Source: Bacillus massiliglaciei (lineage in GTDB: Bacteria > Bacillota > Bacilli > Bacillales > DSM-1321). Taken from it: a DNA stretch of 64,000 nucleotides. The translations under genes and the position numbers were made by a program. Under the pieces are notes generated by a model. It saw only the letters and a list, made by a program, of their open reading frames with translations, had not been told where the DNA came from and ran no database searches. This document shows positions 24,385 to 34,270 of this stretch, piece after piece. How positions within the stretch are numbered: position 1 is the first letter of the stretch; each line of letters begins with the position of its first letter. The DNA lies in NCBI RefSeq assembly GCF_900098925.1, contig NZ_LT622358.1, forward strand, positions 599,313 through 663,312. Direction: 5' to 3'.

Positions 24385-25313
24385 TGGCAGAAAAAGTTCA
24401 ACTGACCGATGATATGTTTTTGCCTGCTGAAGATAATTTTAAGGAAGCAGAAAAGATCGCAAGGCCTACCGTCTCTTATTGGAGCGATGTATGGCGGCGT
24501 TTTAAAGAGAATAAATTAGCCATGACCGGCTTTGTTTTAATTGTTATTTTAGTTTTGCTGGCGATCTTTGGTCCTTATCTGAGCGGTTATTCATACTATG
24601 AGCAGGATTTTACACAAAAAAATCTTCCACCGAACAGTGAGCATTGGTTTGGGACAGACACAGCAGGAAGGGACCTCTTTACAAGAGCATGGTATGGTGC
24701 CAGGATTTCTTTGTTTATTGGTTTGATGGCGGCGTTAATTGATTTTCTGTTTGGTGTAGTTTATGGCGGGGTGGCCGGTATAAAAGGCGGCAGGCTCGAC
24801 AACGGAATGATGCGTTTTGCCGAAGTAATCTATTCAATCCCTTATCTGTTAACTGTCATTCTTATTATGGTCGTTTTGGATTCGGGAATCATCCCGATCA
24901 TTATTGCAATGACTTTGACTGGATGGATTCCTATGGCCAGGCTTGTACGGGGGCAGGTTATGCAGTTAAAGCAAAATGAATATATTCATGCGGCCAAAAT
25001 TGCTGGAGCAGGAACAGGGTGGACATTGAAGAAACATTTGATACCTAATACGATGGGACCAATCATGGTCAATATGACTCTGACGATACCAAATGCTATT
25101 TTTGCGGAGGCTACATTAAGTTTTCTGGGGCTTGGGGTTCCAGCGCCGCAGGCAAGCTGGGGAACCTTGGCAAGCGATGCTCTTAGCAGCATTCTCGTTG
25201 GAAATTTTTATCAGCTTTTAGTGCCGGCGATTTTGATATCCCTTACGATGTTTGCATTTAATGTCGTTGGCGACGGGCTGCAGGATGCACTGGATCCGAA
25301 ACTTCGAAAATAA
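24384..25313 (+). CDS. oppC: Oligopeptide ABC transporter, permease OppC
   Basis: 309 aa. N-terminal cytoplasmic extension with OppC_N signature (WSDVWRRFKENKLAMTGFVLI), the loop HWFGTDTAGRDLFTRAWYGARISL, and the BPD_transp_1 domain with EAA loop LKQNEYIHAAKIAGAGTGWTLKKHLIPN (about 195-222). Ends VVGDGLQDALDPKLRK, as OppC proteins do. Pairs with OppB. Coupled to oppB through TAATG. Confidence 0.92.
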   Translation: MAEKVQLTDDMFLPAEDNFKEAEKIARPTVSYWSDVWRRFKENKLAMTGFVLIVILVLLAIFGPYLSGYSYYEQDFTQKNLPPNSEHWFGTDTAGRDLFTRAWYGARISLFIGLMAALIDFLFGVVYGGVAGIKGGRLDNGMMRFAEVIYSIPYLLTVILIMVVLDSGIIPIIIAMTLTGWIPMARLVRGQVMQLKQNEYIHAAKIAGAGTGWTLKKHLIPNTMGPIMVNMTLTIPNAIFAEATLSFLGLGVPAPQASWGTLASDALSSILVGNFYQLLVPAILISLTMFAFNVVGDGLQDALDPKLRK

Positions 25314-25338
25314 TTAAATTGAATCAGGGGGAATACGT

Positions 25339-26349
25339 ATGGAGAAATTGCTGGAAGTGAAAAATTTACATATTTCTTTCCATACTTATGCTGGGACGGT
25401 TAAGGCTGTCCGCGGTGTGGATTTTGAAGTGAACAGCGGAGAAGCTGTTGCCATAGTAGGAGAGTCGGGCTGCGGGAAAAGTGTGACAGCAAAGTCCATT
25501 ATGAGATTGCTGGAAACCCCCCCTGCAGAATATGTAAAAGGAATAATAAACTTTAGCGGGAAGAATCTTTTGCGAGCAGATGAAAAGGAAATGGAACGCA
25601 TACGCGGCAATGAAATCAGTATGATTTTTCAGGATCCAATGACCTCTCTCAACCCTACTGCAAAAGTTGGAGTACAAATCATGGAAGGCATTCTTAAACA
25701 TAACAAGATTGCACGCAGGGAAGCTTTTGATAAAGCCCTTGAAATTTTGACATTGGTGGGAATCCCTCAGCCAGAAAGAAGGATGCAGCAATATCCGCAT
25801 GAATTTTCCGGCGGGATGCGTCAGCGGGCGATGATCGCTATGGCCTTAGCCTGCCAGCCTAGACTCCTTATTGCAGATGAACCAACGACTGCCCTGGATG
25901 TAACGATTCAGGCACAAATATTGGAGTTAATGAAAGATATACAGAAAAAGCTGAATACATCAATCATCATGATTACACATGATTTGGGGGTTGTGGCAGA
26001 AACATGTGACCGTGTGATTGTCATGTATGCTGGTGAGATTGTAGAAAGCGGGACTGTTGAGGAAATATTCTCGCATCCGCAGCATCCATATACTCAAGGT
26101 CTTTTAAAAACTGTGCCAAGACTCGATATGGAAAGGAACATGCCGCTAGTTCCGATAGTAGGATCTCCTCCGGATTTACTAGCTCCTCCGAAGGGATGCC
26201 CGTTTTACCCCCGCTGTGAATTTGCGATGAAAGTATGCAAGGATCATGATCCAGTTTTAGAAGAAGTAAGACCTGGGCAGAAAGCGGCATGCTGGCATCA
26301 TCATCCGATGGCAAAGAAAGCAAGAGATAAAGAACCGACGAATGTTTGA
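25339..26349 (+). CDS. oppD: Oligopeptide ABC transporter, ATP-binding OppD
   Basis: 336 aa from ATG 25339. Walker A GESGCGKS (about 42-49), Q-loop MIFQDPMTSLNP, signature FSGGMRQR (about 155-162), Walker B LLIADEPTTALD, H-loop ITHDLGVV. The C-terminal oligopeptide-transporter domain carries the Cys cluster GCPFYPRCEFAMKVCKDHDP and a later AACWHHH, typical of OppD/DppD and possibly a [4Fe-4S] site. Forms the ATPase heterodimer with OppF. Confidence 0.93.
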   Translation: MEKLLEVKNLHISFHTYAGTVKAVRGVDFEVNSGEAVAIVGESGCGKSVTAKSIMRLLETPPAEYVKGIINFSGKNLLRADEKEMERIRGNEISMIFQDPMTSLNPTAKVGVQIMEGILKHNKIARREAFDKALEILTLVGIPQPERRMQQYPHEFSGGMRQRAMIAMALACQPRLLIADEPTTALDVTIQAQILELMKDIQKKLNTSIIMITHDLGVVAETCDRVIVMYAGEIVESGTVEEIFSHPQHPYTQGLLKTVPRLDMERNMPLVPIVGSPPDLLAPPKGCPFYPRCEFAMKVCKDHDPVLEEVRPGQKAACWHHHPMAKKARDKEPTNV

Positions 26350-26362
26350 AGGAGGAGAATAA

Positions 26363-27358
26363 ATGGTTGCGATTAAAAAAATACTTTCTGAGGATCCGAA
26401 TAAAGCTGCTAAGACTCCTCTTGTAGAGATAAAGAATTTGCGGAAATATTTTTCGGTCGGTTCCCAAAAACTTAAAGCAGTAGATGGGCTGAATCTTGAA
26501 ATCTTAGAAGGAGAAACAGTTGGACTTGTAGGGGAAAGCGGCTGCGGAAAATCAACGGCAGGACGAACAATAACAAGGCTCTATGAACCGACAGAAGGAG
26601 AGGTTCTATTTCAGGGGAAAAATATTTTTCACTATAAAGAACGTGAAATGCATAAAGTGCGGCGTGATATCCAAATGATCTTTCAGGATCCTTATGCATC
26701 ACTTAACCCAAGAATGAAGGTGGAAGAGCTTATTGGCGAACCGCTTATTATACACGGAATTTCAAATGGAAAAGAAAGAAAAAAGAGAGTAGAAGAATTA
26801 CTAAAATTAGTTGGCCTGCATCCGGAGCATATCAGCCGCTTCCCTCATGAATTCTCAGGGGGGCAGCGTCAGCGTATAGGAATAGCACGAGCCTTAGCTT
26901 TAAATCCAAAATTCATTGTGTGTGATGAGCCAATTTCTGCACTTGATGTATCCATACAGGCTCAGGTAGTAAATTTGTTAAAGGACTTGCAGAGAGAAAT
27001 GGGGCTGACCTATTTATTCATTGCACATGATCTATCAATGGTTAAGTATATCTCTGACCGAATTCTGGTGATGTATTTAGGAAAAATGATGGAGTTTACA
27101 GAAAGTGATACATTGATTCAAGAACCCCTGCATCCATATACACAGGCTTTATTATCTGCAGTACCGATACCTGACCCTGCCATTAAGCGGGAAAGAATTG
27201 TATTAAAGGGGGATGTGCCAAGTCCGATCAATCCGCCCAGCGGCTGCGTGTTCAGAACAAGATGTCCTAAAGTAATGGAAATATGTTCAAAATCAGAACC
27301 AGAATGGCAGGAATATAAACCTGGGCATTACGTTTCCTGCCATTTATATCAAATGTAA
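26363..27358 (+). CDS. oppF: Oligopeptide ABC transporter, ATP-binding OppF
   Basis: 331 aa from ATG 26363 (SD GAAGGAGG), 13 bp after oppD. Walker [10 protein letters not shown] (about 59-67), [14 protein letters not shown], signature FSGGQRQR (about 170-177), Walker [21 protein letters not shown]-terminal Cys cluster [16 protein letters not shown] and HYVSCH. Partner of OppD. Last gene of the operon; a hairpin follows 3 bp after the stop. Confidence 0.93.
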   Translation: MVAIKKILSEDPNKAAKTPLVEIKNLRKYFSVGSQKLKAVDGLNLEILEGETVGLVGESGCGKSTAGRTITRLYEPTEGEVLFQGKNIFHYKEREMHKVRRDIQMIFQDPYASLNPRMKVEELIGEPLIIHGISNGKERKKRVEELLKLVGLHPEHISRFPHEFSGGQRQRIGIARALALNPKFIVCDEPISALDVSIQAQVVNLLKDLQREMGLTYLFIAHDLSMVKYISDRILVMYLGKMMEFTESDTLIQEPLHPYTQALLSAVPIPDPAIKRERIVLKGDVPSPINPPSGCVFRTRCPKVMEICSKSEPEWQEYKPGHYVSCHLYQM

Positions 27359-27361
27359 CTC

Positions 27362-27400
27362 AAACAGCCAGCTTCTATAAGGAGCTGGCTGTTTCTTTCA
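27362..27400 (+). terminator. Terminator of the opp operon
   Basis: AAACAGCCAGCT / AGCTGGCTGTTT, 12 bp, loop TCTATAAGG, then CTTTC. Confidence 0.8.
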
Positions 27401-27560
27401 TTTTGGGTACTTCATAAAAGTTTACTAAATATTCTAACTTTATACTAGGAAAAAGGATTATAAAGGATTAAAATGTAAGTAAAAGGATATTGATGGTTTT
27501 TTCAGGATTAACAGTACTGTCAGCCAGCTGCATGAATCCAGTTGTGGAAGGAGTAATAAT

Positions 27561-28406
27561 ATGTTCCGGACTTTACATGTTGAAATAAGAGAAAGGATCA
27601 TGCTTGTGACATTAGACCGTCAGAAACGACTGAATGCTTTTAATCAAGAAATGTTTAATGATTTGCTAAAAGTGCTTGATGAAGCTGATGACAATGATGA
27701 AGTTAGAGCTGTTATTATCACAGGTGCAGGAAAAGGCTTTTGTTCAGGGGCAGATCTTGAGCGGGGAACCGAAACATTTTCAGATGATACCCCGCTTGTA
27801 GAGTTTAGGGATGCTGGAGGTATTCTCTCTCTGCGGATATATGAATTGAAAAAACCAATCATTGCTGCTATAAATGGAACGGCGGTTGGAGTAGGAGCAA
27901 CAATGACGCTTCCTATGGACATTCGGCTTATTTCATCTGAAGCGGAAATAGGTTTCAATTTTGCAAGGAGAGGCATTACGATGGAAGCTTGCAGCGGATG
28001 GTTTCTTCCGAGATTGGTAGGGATGGGAAAAGCAGCTGAATGGATCTATACCGGTAAAATGGTCGCCCCGCAAGAAGCGTTGGCAAACGGATTGGTGAAC
28101 TATGTTACAAATCCTGAAGAACTGCTGGCAAAAGCTTTTCAGCTTGCTCATGAGATTGCTGATCATACTTCAGCTGTTTCTGTGGCACTTTCCAGACATT
28201 TGATGTGGACGATGATAGGTGCGGATCATCCAATAGAATCACATAAAATTGAGTCTAAAATGATACATTGGACAGGGAAGCAGACAGATGTGAAAGAAGG
28301 AATTCTTTCATACTTAGAAAAGAGACAGCCGAAATTCCAGATGAAAGTCACTTCAGATATGCCTCCCTTTTATCCTTGGGATAAATCAAAGGAGTACCAG
28401 AAATAA
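27561..28406 (+). CDS. Enoyl-CoA hydratase/isomerase family protein
   Basis: 281 aa crotonase-fold enzyme acting on acyl-CoA thioesters. Seen: VTLDRQKRLNAFNQEMFNDL, oxyanion-hole segments ITGAGKGFCSGADLERG (about 53-69) and AAINGTAVGVGATMTLPMDIRL (about 106-127), RRGITMEACSGWFLPRLVG. The usual hydratase catalytic Glu is at the position of GITMEACSGW, so one Glu is kept. No fatty-acid degradation neighbours, so substrate is uncertain. SD GGAAGGAG. Monocistronic. Confidence 0.88.
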   Translation: MFRTLHVEIRERIMLVTLDRQKRLNAFNQEMFNDLLKVLDEADDNDEVRAVIITGAGKGFCSGADLERGTETFSDDTPLVEFRDAGGILSLRIYELKKPIIAAINGTAVGVGATMTLPMDIRLISSEAEIGFNFARRGITMEACSGWFLPRLVGMGKAAEWIYTGKMVAPQEALANGLVNYVTNPEELLAKAFQLAHEIADHTSAVSVALSRHLMWTMIGADHPIESHKIESKMIHWTGKQTDVKEGILSYLEKRQPKFQMKVTSDMPPFYPWDKSKEYQK

Positions 28407-28634
28407 GGAAGGCCTTTAAAGCGCTTTTCCCTTGCAATATAGTTAATCTGATCCTTTAGAAAAATGTAATAATAACAAAATGTTTCAGGTGATTGGCTTC
28501 CCTGAAAAAAAGATACAAGGCTATTTGCGGAATTTTCATTGTAAGCGCTTTTTTTGAGCGTGATTGGCCATTACGAATCGGCAGCAAACTCAAAATTATG
28601 GTAGAATAAGGTAAAAAACTTGAGGTGTCTTAGT
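28407..28634. other. Intergenic stretch
   Basis: No gene seen. TGTAAGCGCTTTTT at 28540-28553 matches 12 of 14 positions of a CcpA cre, but no function can be argued from position. Confidence 0.3.
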
Positions 28635-29183
28635 TTGAGCGGATGGACGAATGGAAAATTATCAAGACGGGAAACGGAAAGACTGCTTTTAAGAGAAGTG
28701 AAAATTAGTGATGCAGATGACATATTTGCTTATGCCTCCGATCCGAAAGTATCGAAATATGTAAGCTGGGAAGCACATTATACGAAAAGTGAAACAGTAA
28801 GTTATATTAAATATATTTTGGATACTTATAAAAACGGGAATCTGCCTTGCTGGGGCATTGAATGGAAGGAAACAGGAGAACTTATTGGCACAATAGATTT
28901 TGTTATGTGGAAGCCAGCCCATAAGACAGCGGAAATTGGATATGTACTATCAAGAGATTACTGGGGAAAGGGGATTATGACTGAAGCAGCTAAAGAATTA
29001 ATTGCCTTTGGATTTGATGAACTTAGTTTAGTCAGGATTCAGGCCCGCTGTTTTAATGAGAATGCTGCCTCAGAAAAGGTCATGCAAAAAATCGGAATGA
29101 CTTTTGAAGGAACGATGCGTAAGGCCATGCTGGTTAAGGGTGTGCATCGGGACATAAAAATGTATTCCATAATTAATAATTAG
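28635..29183 (+). CDS. GNAT N-acetyltransferase (RimJ/RimL type)
   Basis: 182 aa taking the TTG at 28635, which lies 7 nt after GAGGTG; the frame is open a few codons further. Acetyltransferase-3 domain: RETERLLLREVKISDADDIFAYASDPKVSKYVSWEAH, TAEIGYVLSRDYWGKGIMTEAAKELIAFGF, NENAASEKVMQKIGMTFEGTMRKAM. Related to YjcK/RimJ-like ribosomal-protein acetyltransferases. Substrate unknown. Confidence 0.85.
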   Translation: MSGWTNGKLSRRETERLLLREVKISDADDIFAYASDPKVSKYVSWEAHYTKSETVSYIKYILDTYKNGNLPCWGIEWKETGELIGTIDFVMWKPAHKTAEIGYVLSRDYWGKGIMTEAAKELIAFGFDELSLVRIQARCFNENAASEKVMQKIGMTFEGTMRKAMLVKGVHRDIKMYSIINN

Positions 29184-29312
29184 CAAGGGAAGCAGCTCGG
29201 TATGAAAATATACTGCTCTGTATTGCTGCTTTTTCTGAGTTGCTGTGACAAAGTTTGATTAAATAGACTCCAGACAGGGAAACTGAACAGTAAAACTTCT
29301 AGGAGGGTATTT

Positions 29313-29675
29313 ATGAAAACACCAGACAAAGGAATTAAAGCGATTGCAGATAAATTAGACCAGGGAGAAGTAGTCGAATCGTCCATTTTATGTGATTTTT
29401 ATGAAAGAGGAAACCGGGAAGAGCCTTTTCATGGTATTTTGGCTGCTACCCAAAAAAGGATGGTTTTTTTTACATCGATGCTCGATGAACCAAATAATAT
29501 GGACATCCCTTATGAGAATGCATATTCATTTGTAATGGACAAAAAATCAGCGGACAGTGAAATTATTAAAATTCAACATGAGGAAGGAACTTCAGTTTTT
29601 CAGTACAAACCGGGACTGGAACAGCTTGATCACTTTCTTCGGCTGCTAGAAGTAAAGTTAAAACAAGAATTTTAA
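29313..29675 (+). CDS. PH-domain (YokE-like) protein
   Basis: 120 aa with strong SD CTAGGAGGG. The central part (HGILAATQKRMVFFTSMLDEPNNMDIPYENAYSFVMDK) has the pattern of bacterial PH domains of the YokE/bPH_4 kind: GILAATxKRLVF followed by I-P-Y. No signal or membrane segment. Function unknown. It stands alone, 180 bp from the IS insertion at 29853. Confidence 0.7.
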   Translation: MKTPDKGIKAIADKLDQGEVVESSILCDFYERGNREEPFHGILAATQKRMVFFTSMLDEPNNMDIPYENAYSFVMDKKSADSEIIKIQHEEGTSVFQYKPGLEQLDHFLRLLEVKLKQEF

Positions 29676-29893
29676 TTCACCGTTATCTTGAAGAAGAAAT
29701 GGTACTGAAACAAAAATTCTTAGAATTTATTATTAGAATCCCTTTATAAGTGGATAGAGTGAGGACGACAAATGAGAAATAAGCTTAGGGCCGCTGTCCC
29801 CGAGGGTTCCTGAAACGAAAATCCATGCAGCATAAGCAAAAAGCCTTCAATTTAGACTGACCTATTCATTTGAGACAGTAATAAAACACCTTC

Positions 29894-30748
29894 TTAGGCT
29901 GCCATATCACCAAACTCTATTGGTGTGTGGTAGCCTAATTTTTCTTGGATACGCTCTTCGTTATAATAACTCATAAATTGATCCACACGTTCCTTTACTT
30001 CTTCTAGCGACAAAGAATGGAATTTAACAAACTGAAATTCTTCTGATTTAAGGTTGGAGTGGAAAGACTCAATCACTGCGTTGTCCCAACAGTTTCCCCT
30101 GCGTGACATACTACCAACTAAATTCTTTTCTTTAATCCGATTCTGATAAGCATAAGAAGAATAGACACTTCCTTGATCTGAATGGATGATGACTCCTTTA
30201 GGGTTTCCTCGCTTTTCTAGTGCTTCATTCAAGGTATCAATCACCAAAGGAATTTGTTGATGAGTATAAAGTTTATAGGCAACAATTTGATTATTAAACA
30301 AGTCCATGATCGTTGATAAATATAAAGTGTCTGGCCCATATTGAATGTAGGTAATATCTGTTACCCACTTATGGTTAGGTTTGCTTGCGTGAAACTCTCG
30401 CTGTAATAAGTTTGGCGCGACAACGACAGATTCTCCTTGAGATTTCCACCTTCTCTTTTGTTTTACTTTACATTGAAGGTGATATTTCTGCATGATTCGT
30501 TGAACAGTATTACGGTTCAATTTGATATGATAGTCACGTTTTAAAAGCTCCTTGATTTTTCGATGACCATATCGGTATTTAGTTTTTTCGCAAAGGTAAA
30601 TAATCGCTTCTTCTTCCTTAGACAACTCAACTGGTTGCGCATTTGCCCAGCGATAATAGGTGGATCTAGGAACATTTAAAGCTGATAAAATAGCTGATAC
30701 TGTATATTTCTTTCGTAAATTCTGAACTAATTGGAGAACGATTTCTTT
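29894..30748 (-). CDS. IS3-family transposase OrfB (copy A)
   Basis: Catalytic DDE integrase domain: Asp in KWVTDITYIQ, Asp in IIHSDQGSVYSS, Glu in NCWDNAVIESFHSNLKSE. The frame is open upstream to the orfA overlap (…VPRSTYYRWANAQP…YRYGHRKI), so translation probably enters by a -1 shift at G AAA AAG (30751-30745, minus strand), giving an OrfAB fusion. A TTG at 30625 with weak context could give a shorter OrfB. Intact. Confidence 0.88.
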   Translation of the reverse strand, partial: KEIVLQLVQNLRKKYTVSAILSALNVPRSTYYRWANAQPVELSKEEEAIIYLCEKTKYRYGHRKIKELLKRDYHIKLNRNTVQRIMQKYHLQCKVKQKRRWKSQGESVVVAPNLLQREFHASKPNHKWVTDITYIQYGPDTLYLSTIMDLFNNQIVAYKLYTHQQIPLVIDTLNEALEKRGNPKGVIIHSDQGSVYSSYAYQNRIKEKNLVGSMSRRGNCWDNAVIESFHSNLKSEEFQFVKFHSLSLEEVKERVDQFMSYYNEERIQEKLGYHTPIEFGDMAA

Positions 30749-31056
30749 TTCAACTCCTTTTCGATCTCCAAATACTTTTTTAAGATTTCATTTTCCTGTT
30801 TTAAATGATTCAATTGACGTTCTTTTTTCTCTTCAGGACTCGAACTGTCTGGTCCATGACCATAGGAATATTGTTTTCCTATTGGTTGATTAAATCGATG
30901 AACCTGATTATCTCGATACCATTTCATCCACGTTTTGATTTGAGATACATTTTTAATCTCATACTTCTCCATGATTTCACGGTTCGAAAACTGACCACTC
31001 ATTTTATCTTTCACAACTGCCCACTTAACTTCATTTGAATATACATTTTTGCCCAT
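30727..31056 (-). CDS. IS3-family transposase OrfA (copy A)
   Basis: 109 aa from ATG 31056 after CGGAGGTG. HTH domain that binds the IS ends: VYSNEVKWAVVKDKMSGQFSNREIMEKYEI (about 4-33), followed by KTWMKWYRDNQ and a C-terminal leucine-zipper-like coil (LNHLKQENEILKKYLEIEKEL). Alone it is normally a regulator of transposition. Confidence 0.88.
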   Translation of the reverse strand: MGKNVYSNEVKWAVVKDKMSGQFSNREIMEKYEIKNVSQIKTWMKWYRDNQVHRFNQPIGKQYSYGHGPDSSSPEEKKERQLNHLKQENEILKKYLEIEKELKKKSFSN

Positions 31057-31297
31057 GCAAAAACACCTCCGAATTAGTACTTTGTTTAAGTGTACCATTT
31101 CGAAGGTGTTTTATAGTGTCTCATTAATTTAGGTTAGTCTAATTTCTTCGCTGAATTGAAGGTTTTTTGCTTTGTCCAAGCCTCTTTCATCTTACATACT
31201 GTACGTTTAATTCTCTTACTCCTGTACAGTTCGTCTAATGTATTAGAAAAATAGCGGACCTATAATGAAAATATGAAACATGGAATGGAGGATGAGT

Positions 31298-32755
31298 ATG
31301 ACGGTTGTCAATGAAGTCCAAACACTAAAAAATTATATAAATGGAAAGTGGGCTGATTCTCAGGGAGGAAGGTATGAAGAAGTTCCTAATCCAGCTACAG
31401 GTGAGATATTGGCTTATGTTCCCCTTTCAACGAAGGAAGACGTTGATCGAGCGGTCCAAGCGGCTGACTCAGCGTTTAAAAACTGGAAAAAGGTTTCCGT
31501 TCCTAAGCGGGCAAGATACTTGTTTCGTTATCAGCAGCTGCTTATAGAAAATTGGGATGAATTGGCCAAGCTTGTAACGTTAGAAAACGGAAAGAGCTAT
31601 TCCGAAGCATATGGTGAAGTTCAGAGAGGGATTGAATGTGTTGAATTTGCCTCAGGTGCACCGACCTTGATGATGGGGTCGCAGCTGCCTGACATTTCAG
31701 CTGGCATTGAATCAGGCATGTACCGCTACCCTTTGGGAGTTGTCGCTGGTATTACACCTTTTAATTTCCCTATGATGGTGCCATGCTGGATGTTTCCGCT
31801 GGCCATCGCATGCGGGAATACATTTATCCTTAAGCCATCTGAAAGAACGCCATTGCTTGCGAATCGTCTTGTCGAGCTTTTAAAAGAAGCCGGTGTGCCT
31901 GACGGTGTTGTAAATATTGTACACGGAGCCCATGATGTTGTGAATGGCATATTGGAACATGAACAGATAAAAGCTGTATCATTTGTGGGATCACAGCCGG
32001 TAGCGGAGTATGTATATAAAACTGCTGCAGCTAACAAAAAGAGAGTTCAGGCCCTTTCTGGCGCAAAAAATCATTCTATTGTTATGCCTGATGCAGAGCT
32101 TGATTCTGCTGTGACCAACATAACGAGTGCTGCTTTTGGTTCTGCCGGAGAAAGATGCATGGCAGCTTCTGTTGTAGTAGCAGTAGGAGATATTGCAGAT
32201 GAATTGGTCAGCCGGCTGAAAAAAGCTGCAGATGAAATCAAAATAGGGAACGGGATGGATGAAGAGGTTTTTCTCGGACCCGTGATTAGAGATTCTCATA
32301 AACAGAGAACCGAATCATATATTGAGATAGGAGAAAAAGAAGGCGCAGCCCTTGTACGGGACGGCAGGAGAGAAGGAAATCAGGAAAAAGGATACTTCAT
32401 TGGTCCGACACTGTTTGATCATGTCAACGAGGAAATGAAGATCTGGAAGGATGAGATTTTTGCCCCTGTACTTTCAGTTATCAGAGTTCAGACACTGGAA
32501 GAAGCGATTGCTGTTACAAATAAATCAGAATTTGCCAATGGCGCCTGTCTCTATACCGACAGCGCAAAAGCTGTTCGCATTTTCCGGGAAGAAATAGATG
32601 CAGGAATGCTTGGGGTGAATTTAGGAGTACCGGCGCCGATGGCTTTCTTCCCATTTTCAGGCTATAAAAGCTCCTTTTATGGAGATCTCCACGCAAATGG
32701 AAAAGATGGAGTAGAATTTTATACACGGAAGAAAATGCTGACTGCAAGATATTAA
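31298..32755 (+). CDS. mmsA: CoA-acylating methylmalonate/malonate-semialdehyde dehydrogenase
   Basis: 485 aa from ATG 31298 (SD TGGAGG, 6 nt). ALDH-superfamily enzyme converting (methyl)malonate semialdehyde with NAD and CoA to propionyl-CoA or acetyl-CoA plus CO2. Catalytic Cys287 in [14 protein letters not shown]; Asn in [14 protein letters not shown] replaces the general-base Glu of ordinary ALDHs, as in the MmsA/IolA family. The next gene, 39 bp downstream, is an omega-aminotransferase, so the pair probably degrades beta-alanine (or beta-aminoisobutyrate) through malonate semialdehyde. No iol genes nearby. Confidence 0.9.
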   Translation: MTVVNEVQTLKNYINGKWADSQGGRYEEVPNPATGEILAYVPLSTKEDVDRAVQAADSAFKNWKKVSVPKRARYLFRYQQLLIENWDELAKLVTLENGKSYSEAYGEVQRGIECVEFASGAPTLMMGSQLPDISAGIESGMYRYPLGVVAGITPFNFPMMVPCWMFPLAIACGNTFILKPSERTPLLANRLVELLKEAGVPDGVVNIVHGAHDVVNGILEHEQIKAVSFVGSQPVAEYVYKTAAANKKRVQALSGAKNHSIVMPDAELDSAVTNITSAAFGSAGERCMAASVVVAVGDIADELVSRLKKAADEIKIGNGMDEEVFLGPVIRDSHKQRTESYIEIGEKEGAALVRDGRREGNQEKGYFIGPTLFDHVNEEMKIWKDEIFAPVLSVIRVQTLEEAIAVTNKSEFANGACLYTDSAKAVRIFREEIDAGMLGVNLGVPAPMAFFPFSGYKSSFYGDLHANGKDGVEFYTRKKMLTARY

Positions 32756-32794
32756 GATATGAATATATGCGAAAAAAACACAGGGGGTTGAAAT

Positions 32795-34135
32795 ATGCAA
32801 ATTGAAAAGCAGGAGCAGGATTTGCAAAGTTTGGATGAAAAATATATTTGGCATAATATGAAAGGGTATGCTCCTAATTCGGGAACCATGGTCGTTGAAA
32901 AAGCAGAAGGAGCCTGGATCACAGATATTGACGGAAACCGCTATTTAGATGGAATGTCCGGTTTATGGTGTGTGAATGTAGGCTATGGAAGGGAAGAGCT
33001 AGCGGAAGCTGCTTATCAGCAGTTGAAAACATTGCCATATTCTCCTTTAACAAACAGCCATATACCGGCCATTAAGTTGGCGGAAAAATTGAATGAATGG
33101 CTGGGCGGAGATTATGTGATTTTCTTTTCAAACAGCGGTTCTGAAGCGAATGAAACGGCATTTAAAATCGCAAGGCAGTATTATCAGCAAAAAGGGGAGC
33201 ATGGAAGATATAAAATTATTTCCAGATACAGAGGATATCATGGAAATACGATGGGGGCTCTTTCGGCTACCGGACAGGCACAAAGAAAATTTAAATATGA
33301 GCCGCTGTCTCCGGGTTTTATTCATGTACCGCCGCCGGACCAATATCGAAATCCTGATGATCCAGACGGAGAAAAGGCAGCTTCACAAATAGATGAAACG
33401 ATGACATGGGAATTAAGTGAAACCATCGCAGCTGTGATTATGGAGCCTCTTATAACCGGAGGCGGTATACTGATGCCTCCGGAAGAATATATGAAAAAAG
33501 TAAAAGCTGTATGTGATAAACATGGAGCATTGCTCATTTGTGATGAAGTGATATGCGGGTTTGGCAGGACAGGAGAGAAATTCGGCTTTCAACATTACGG
33601 AGTTCAGCCAGATATTATCACAATGGCGAAGGGAATTACCAGTGCTTATTTGCCGCTTTCTGCTACAGCTGTTAAAAGGGAGATTTATGAAACATACACT
33701 GGTACAGAGCCATATGACCGTTTTAGACATGTGAATACATTTGGAGGGAATCCGGCATCATGCGCACTTGCATTAAAGAACATTGAAATTTATGAAAAAG
33801 AAGGGCTGGTGCAGCGCTCTAAGGAAATGGGTCGCCGAATGCTGGAGGAGCTTAAGGAAATAGAAACTCATCCACATGTAGGGAATTTACGGGGGAAAGG
33901 TCTGCTTATTGGAATAGAACTGGTAGAAGATAAAAAGACCAAACATCCGCTTTCACTGGAAAAAGTTAATCAAGTGATCAGCCAATGCAAGGATGAAGGA
34001 TTAATTATTGGGAAAAACGGGGATACAGTAGCCGGTTTCAATAATGTATTGACTTTATCACCGCCATTATCGATAACAGATGATGATTTTACGTTTATCG
34101 TACAGACAGTGAAGAAGGCGATTATGACATTATAA
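32795..34135 (+). CDS. Class-III omega-aminotransferase (beta-alanine:pyruvate type)
   Basis: 446 aa PLP enzyme. Seen: GMSGLWCVNVGYGREELAEAA (substrate-entry region), phosphate loop SNSGSEANE (112-120), Asp250 (LLICDEVICGFGRTG) and Schiff-base Lys279 (ITMAKGITSAYLPLSA), HVNTFGGNPASCA. Matches beta-alanine/taurine-pyruvate aminotransferases and B. subtilis YhxA in layout. Adjacent to mmsA: it would make malonate semialdehyde from beta-alanine, then mmsA gives acetyl-CoA. SD AGGGGG lies 7 nt before ATG. Confidence 0.88.
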   Translation: MQIEKQEQDLQSLDEKYIWHNMKGYAPNSGTMVVEKAEGAWITDIDGNRYLDGMSGLWCVNVGYGREELAEAAYQQLKTLPYSPLTNSHIPAIKLAEKLNEWLGGDYVIFFSNSGSEANETAFKIARQYYQQKGEHGRYKIISRYRGYHGNTMGALSATGQAQRKFKYEPLSPGFIHVPPPDQYRNPDDPDGEKAASQIDETMTWELSETIAAVIMEPLITGGGILMPPEEYMKKVKAVCDKHGALLICDEVICGFGRTGEKFGFQHYGVQPDIITMAKGITSAYLPLSATAVKREIYETYTGTEPYDRFRHVNTFGGNPASCALALKNIEIYEKEGLVQRSKEMGRRMLEELKEIETHPHVGNLRGKGLLIGIELVEDKKTKHPLSLEKVNQVISQCKDEGLIIGKNGDTVAGFNNVLTLSPPLSITDDDFTFIVQTVKKAIMTL

Positions 34136-34270
34136 AGTATCTTATTTGGAGCAAAGGAATCATCCTTTGCTCTTTTAAACTTTTTTTGTAAAATTTGCGA
34201 GCATGATTGATTTTTAATAAGTTTTTCTACTATATAATAGAGGAAAAGATGTTTTTATGAGGTGCGCAGT

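Larger units (their letters stand above)
29853..31141 (-). mobile_element. IS3-family insertion sequence, copy A
   Basis: Complete 1289-bp element. Ends TAGACTGACCTA (29853) and its partner TAGGTTAGTCTA (to 31141) are parts of 37-38-bp imperfect terminal inverted repeats. A 3-bp target duplication ATT flanks it (29850-29852 and 31142-31144). It encodes orfA and orfB on the minus strand. The sequence and length match the copy at 50071-51359, which lies in opposite orientation; encoded proteins are identical. Confidence 0.93.

Noticed and set aside
28540..28553. cre-like TGTAAGCGCTTTTT
   Set aside because: Only 12 of 14 positions match, and it is not placed near a clear promoter.
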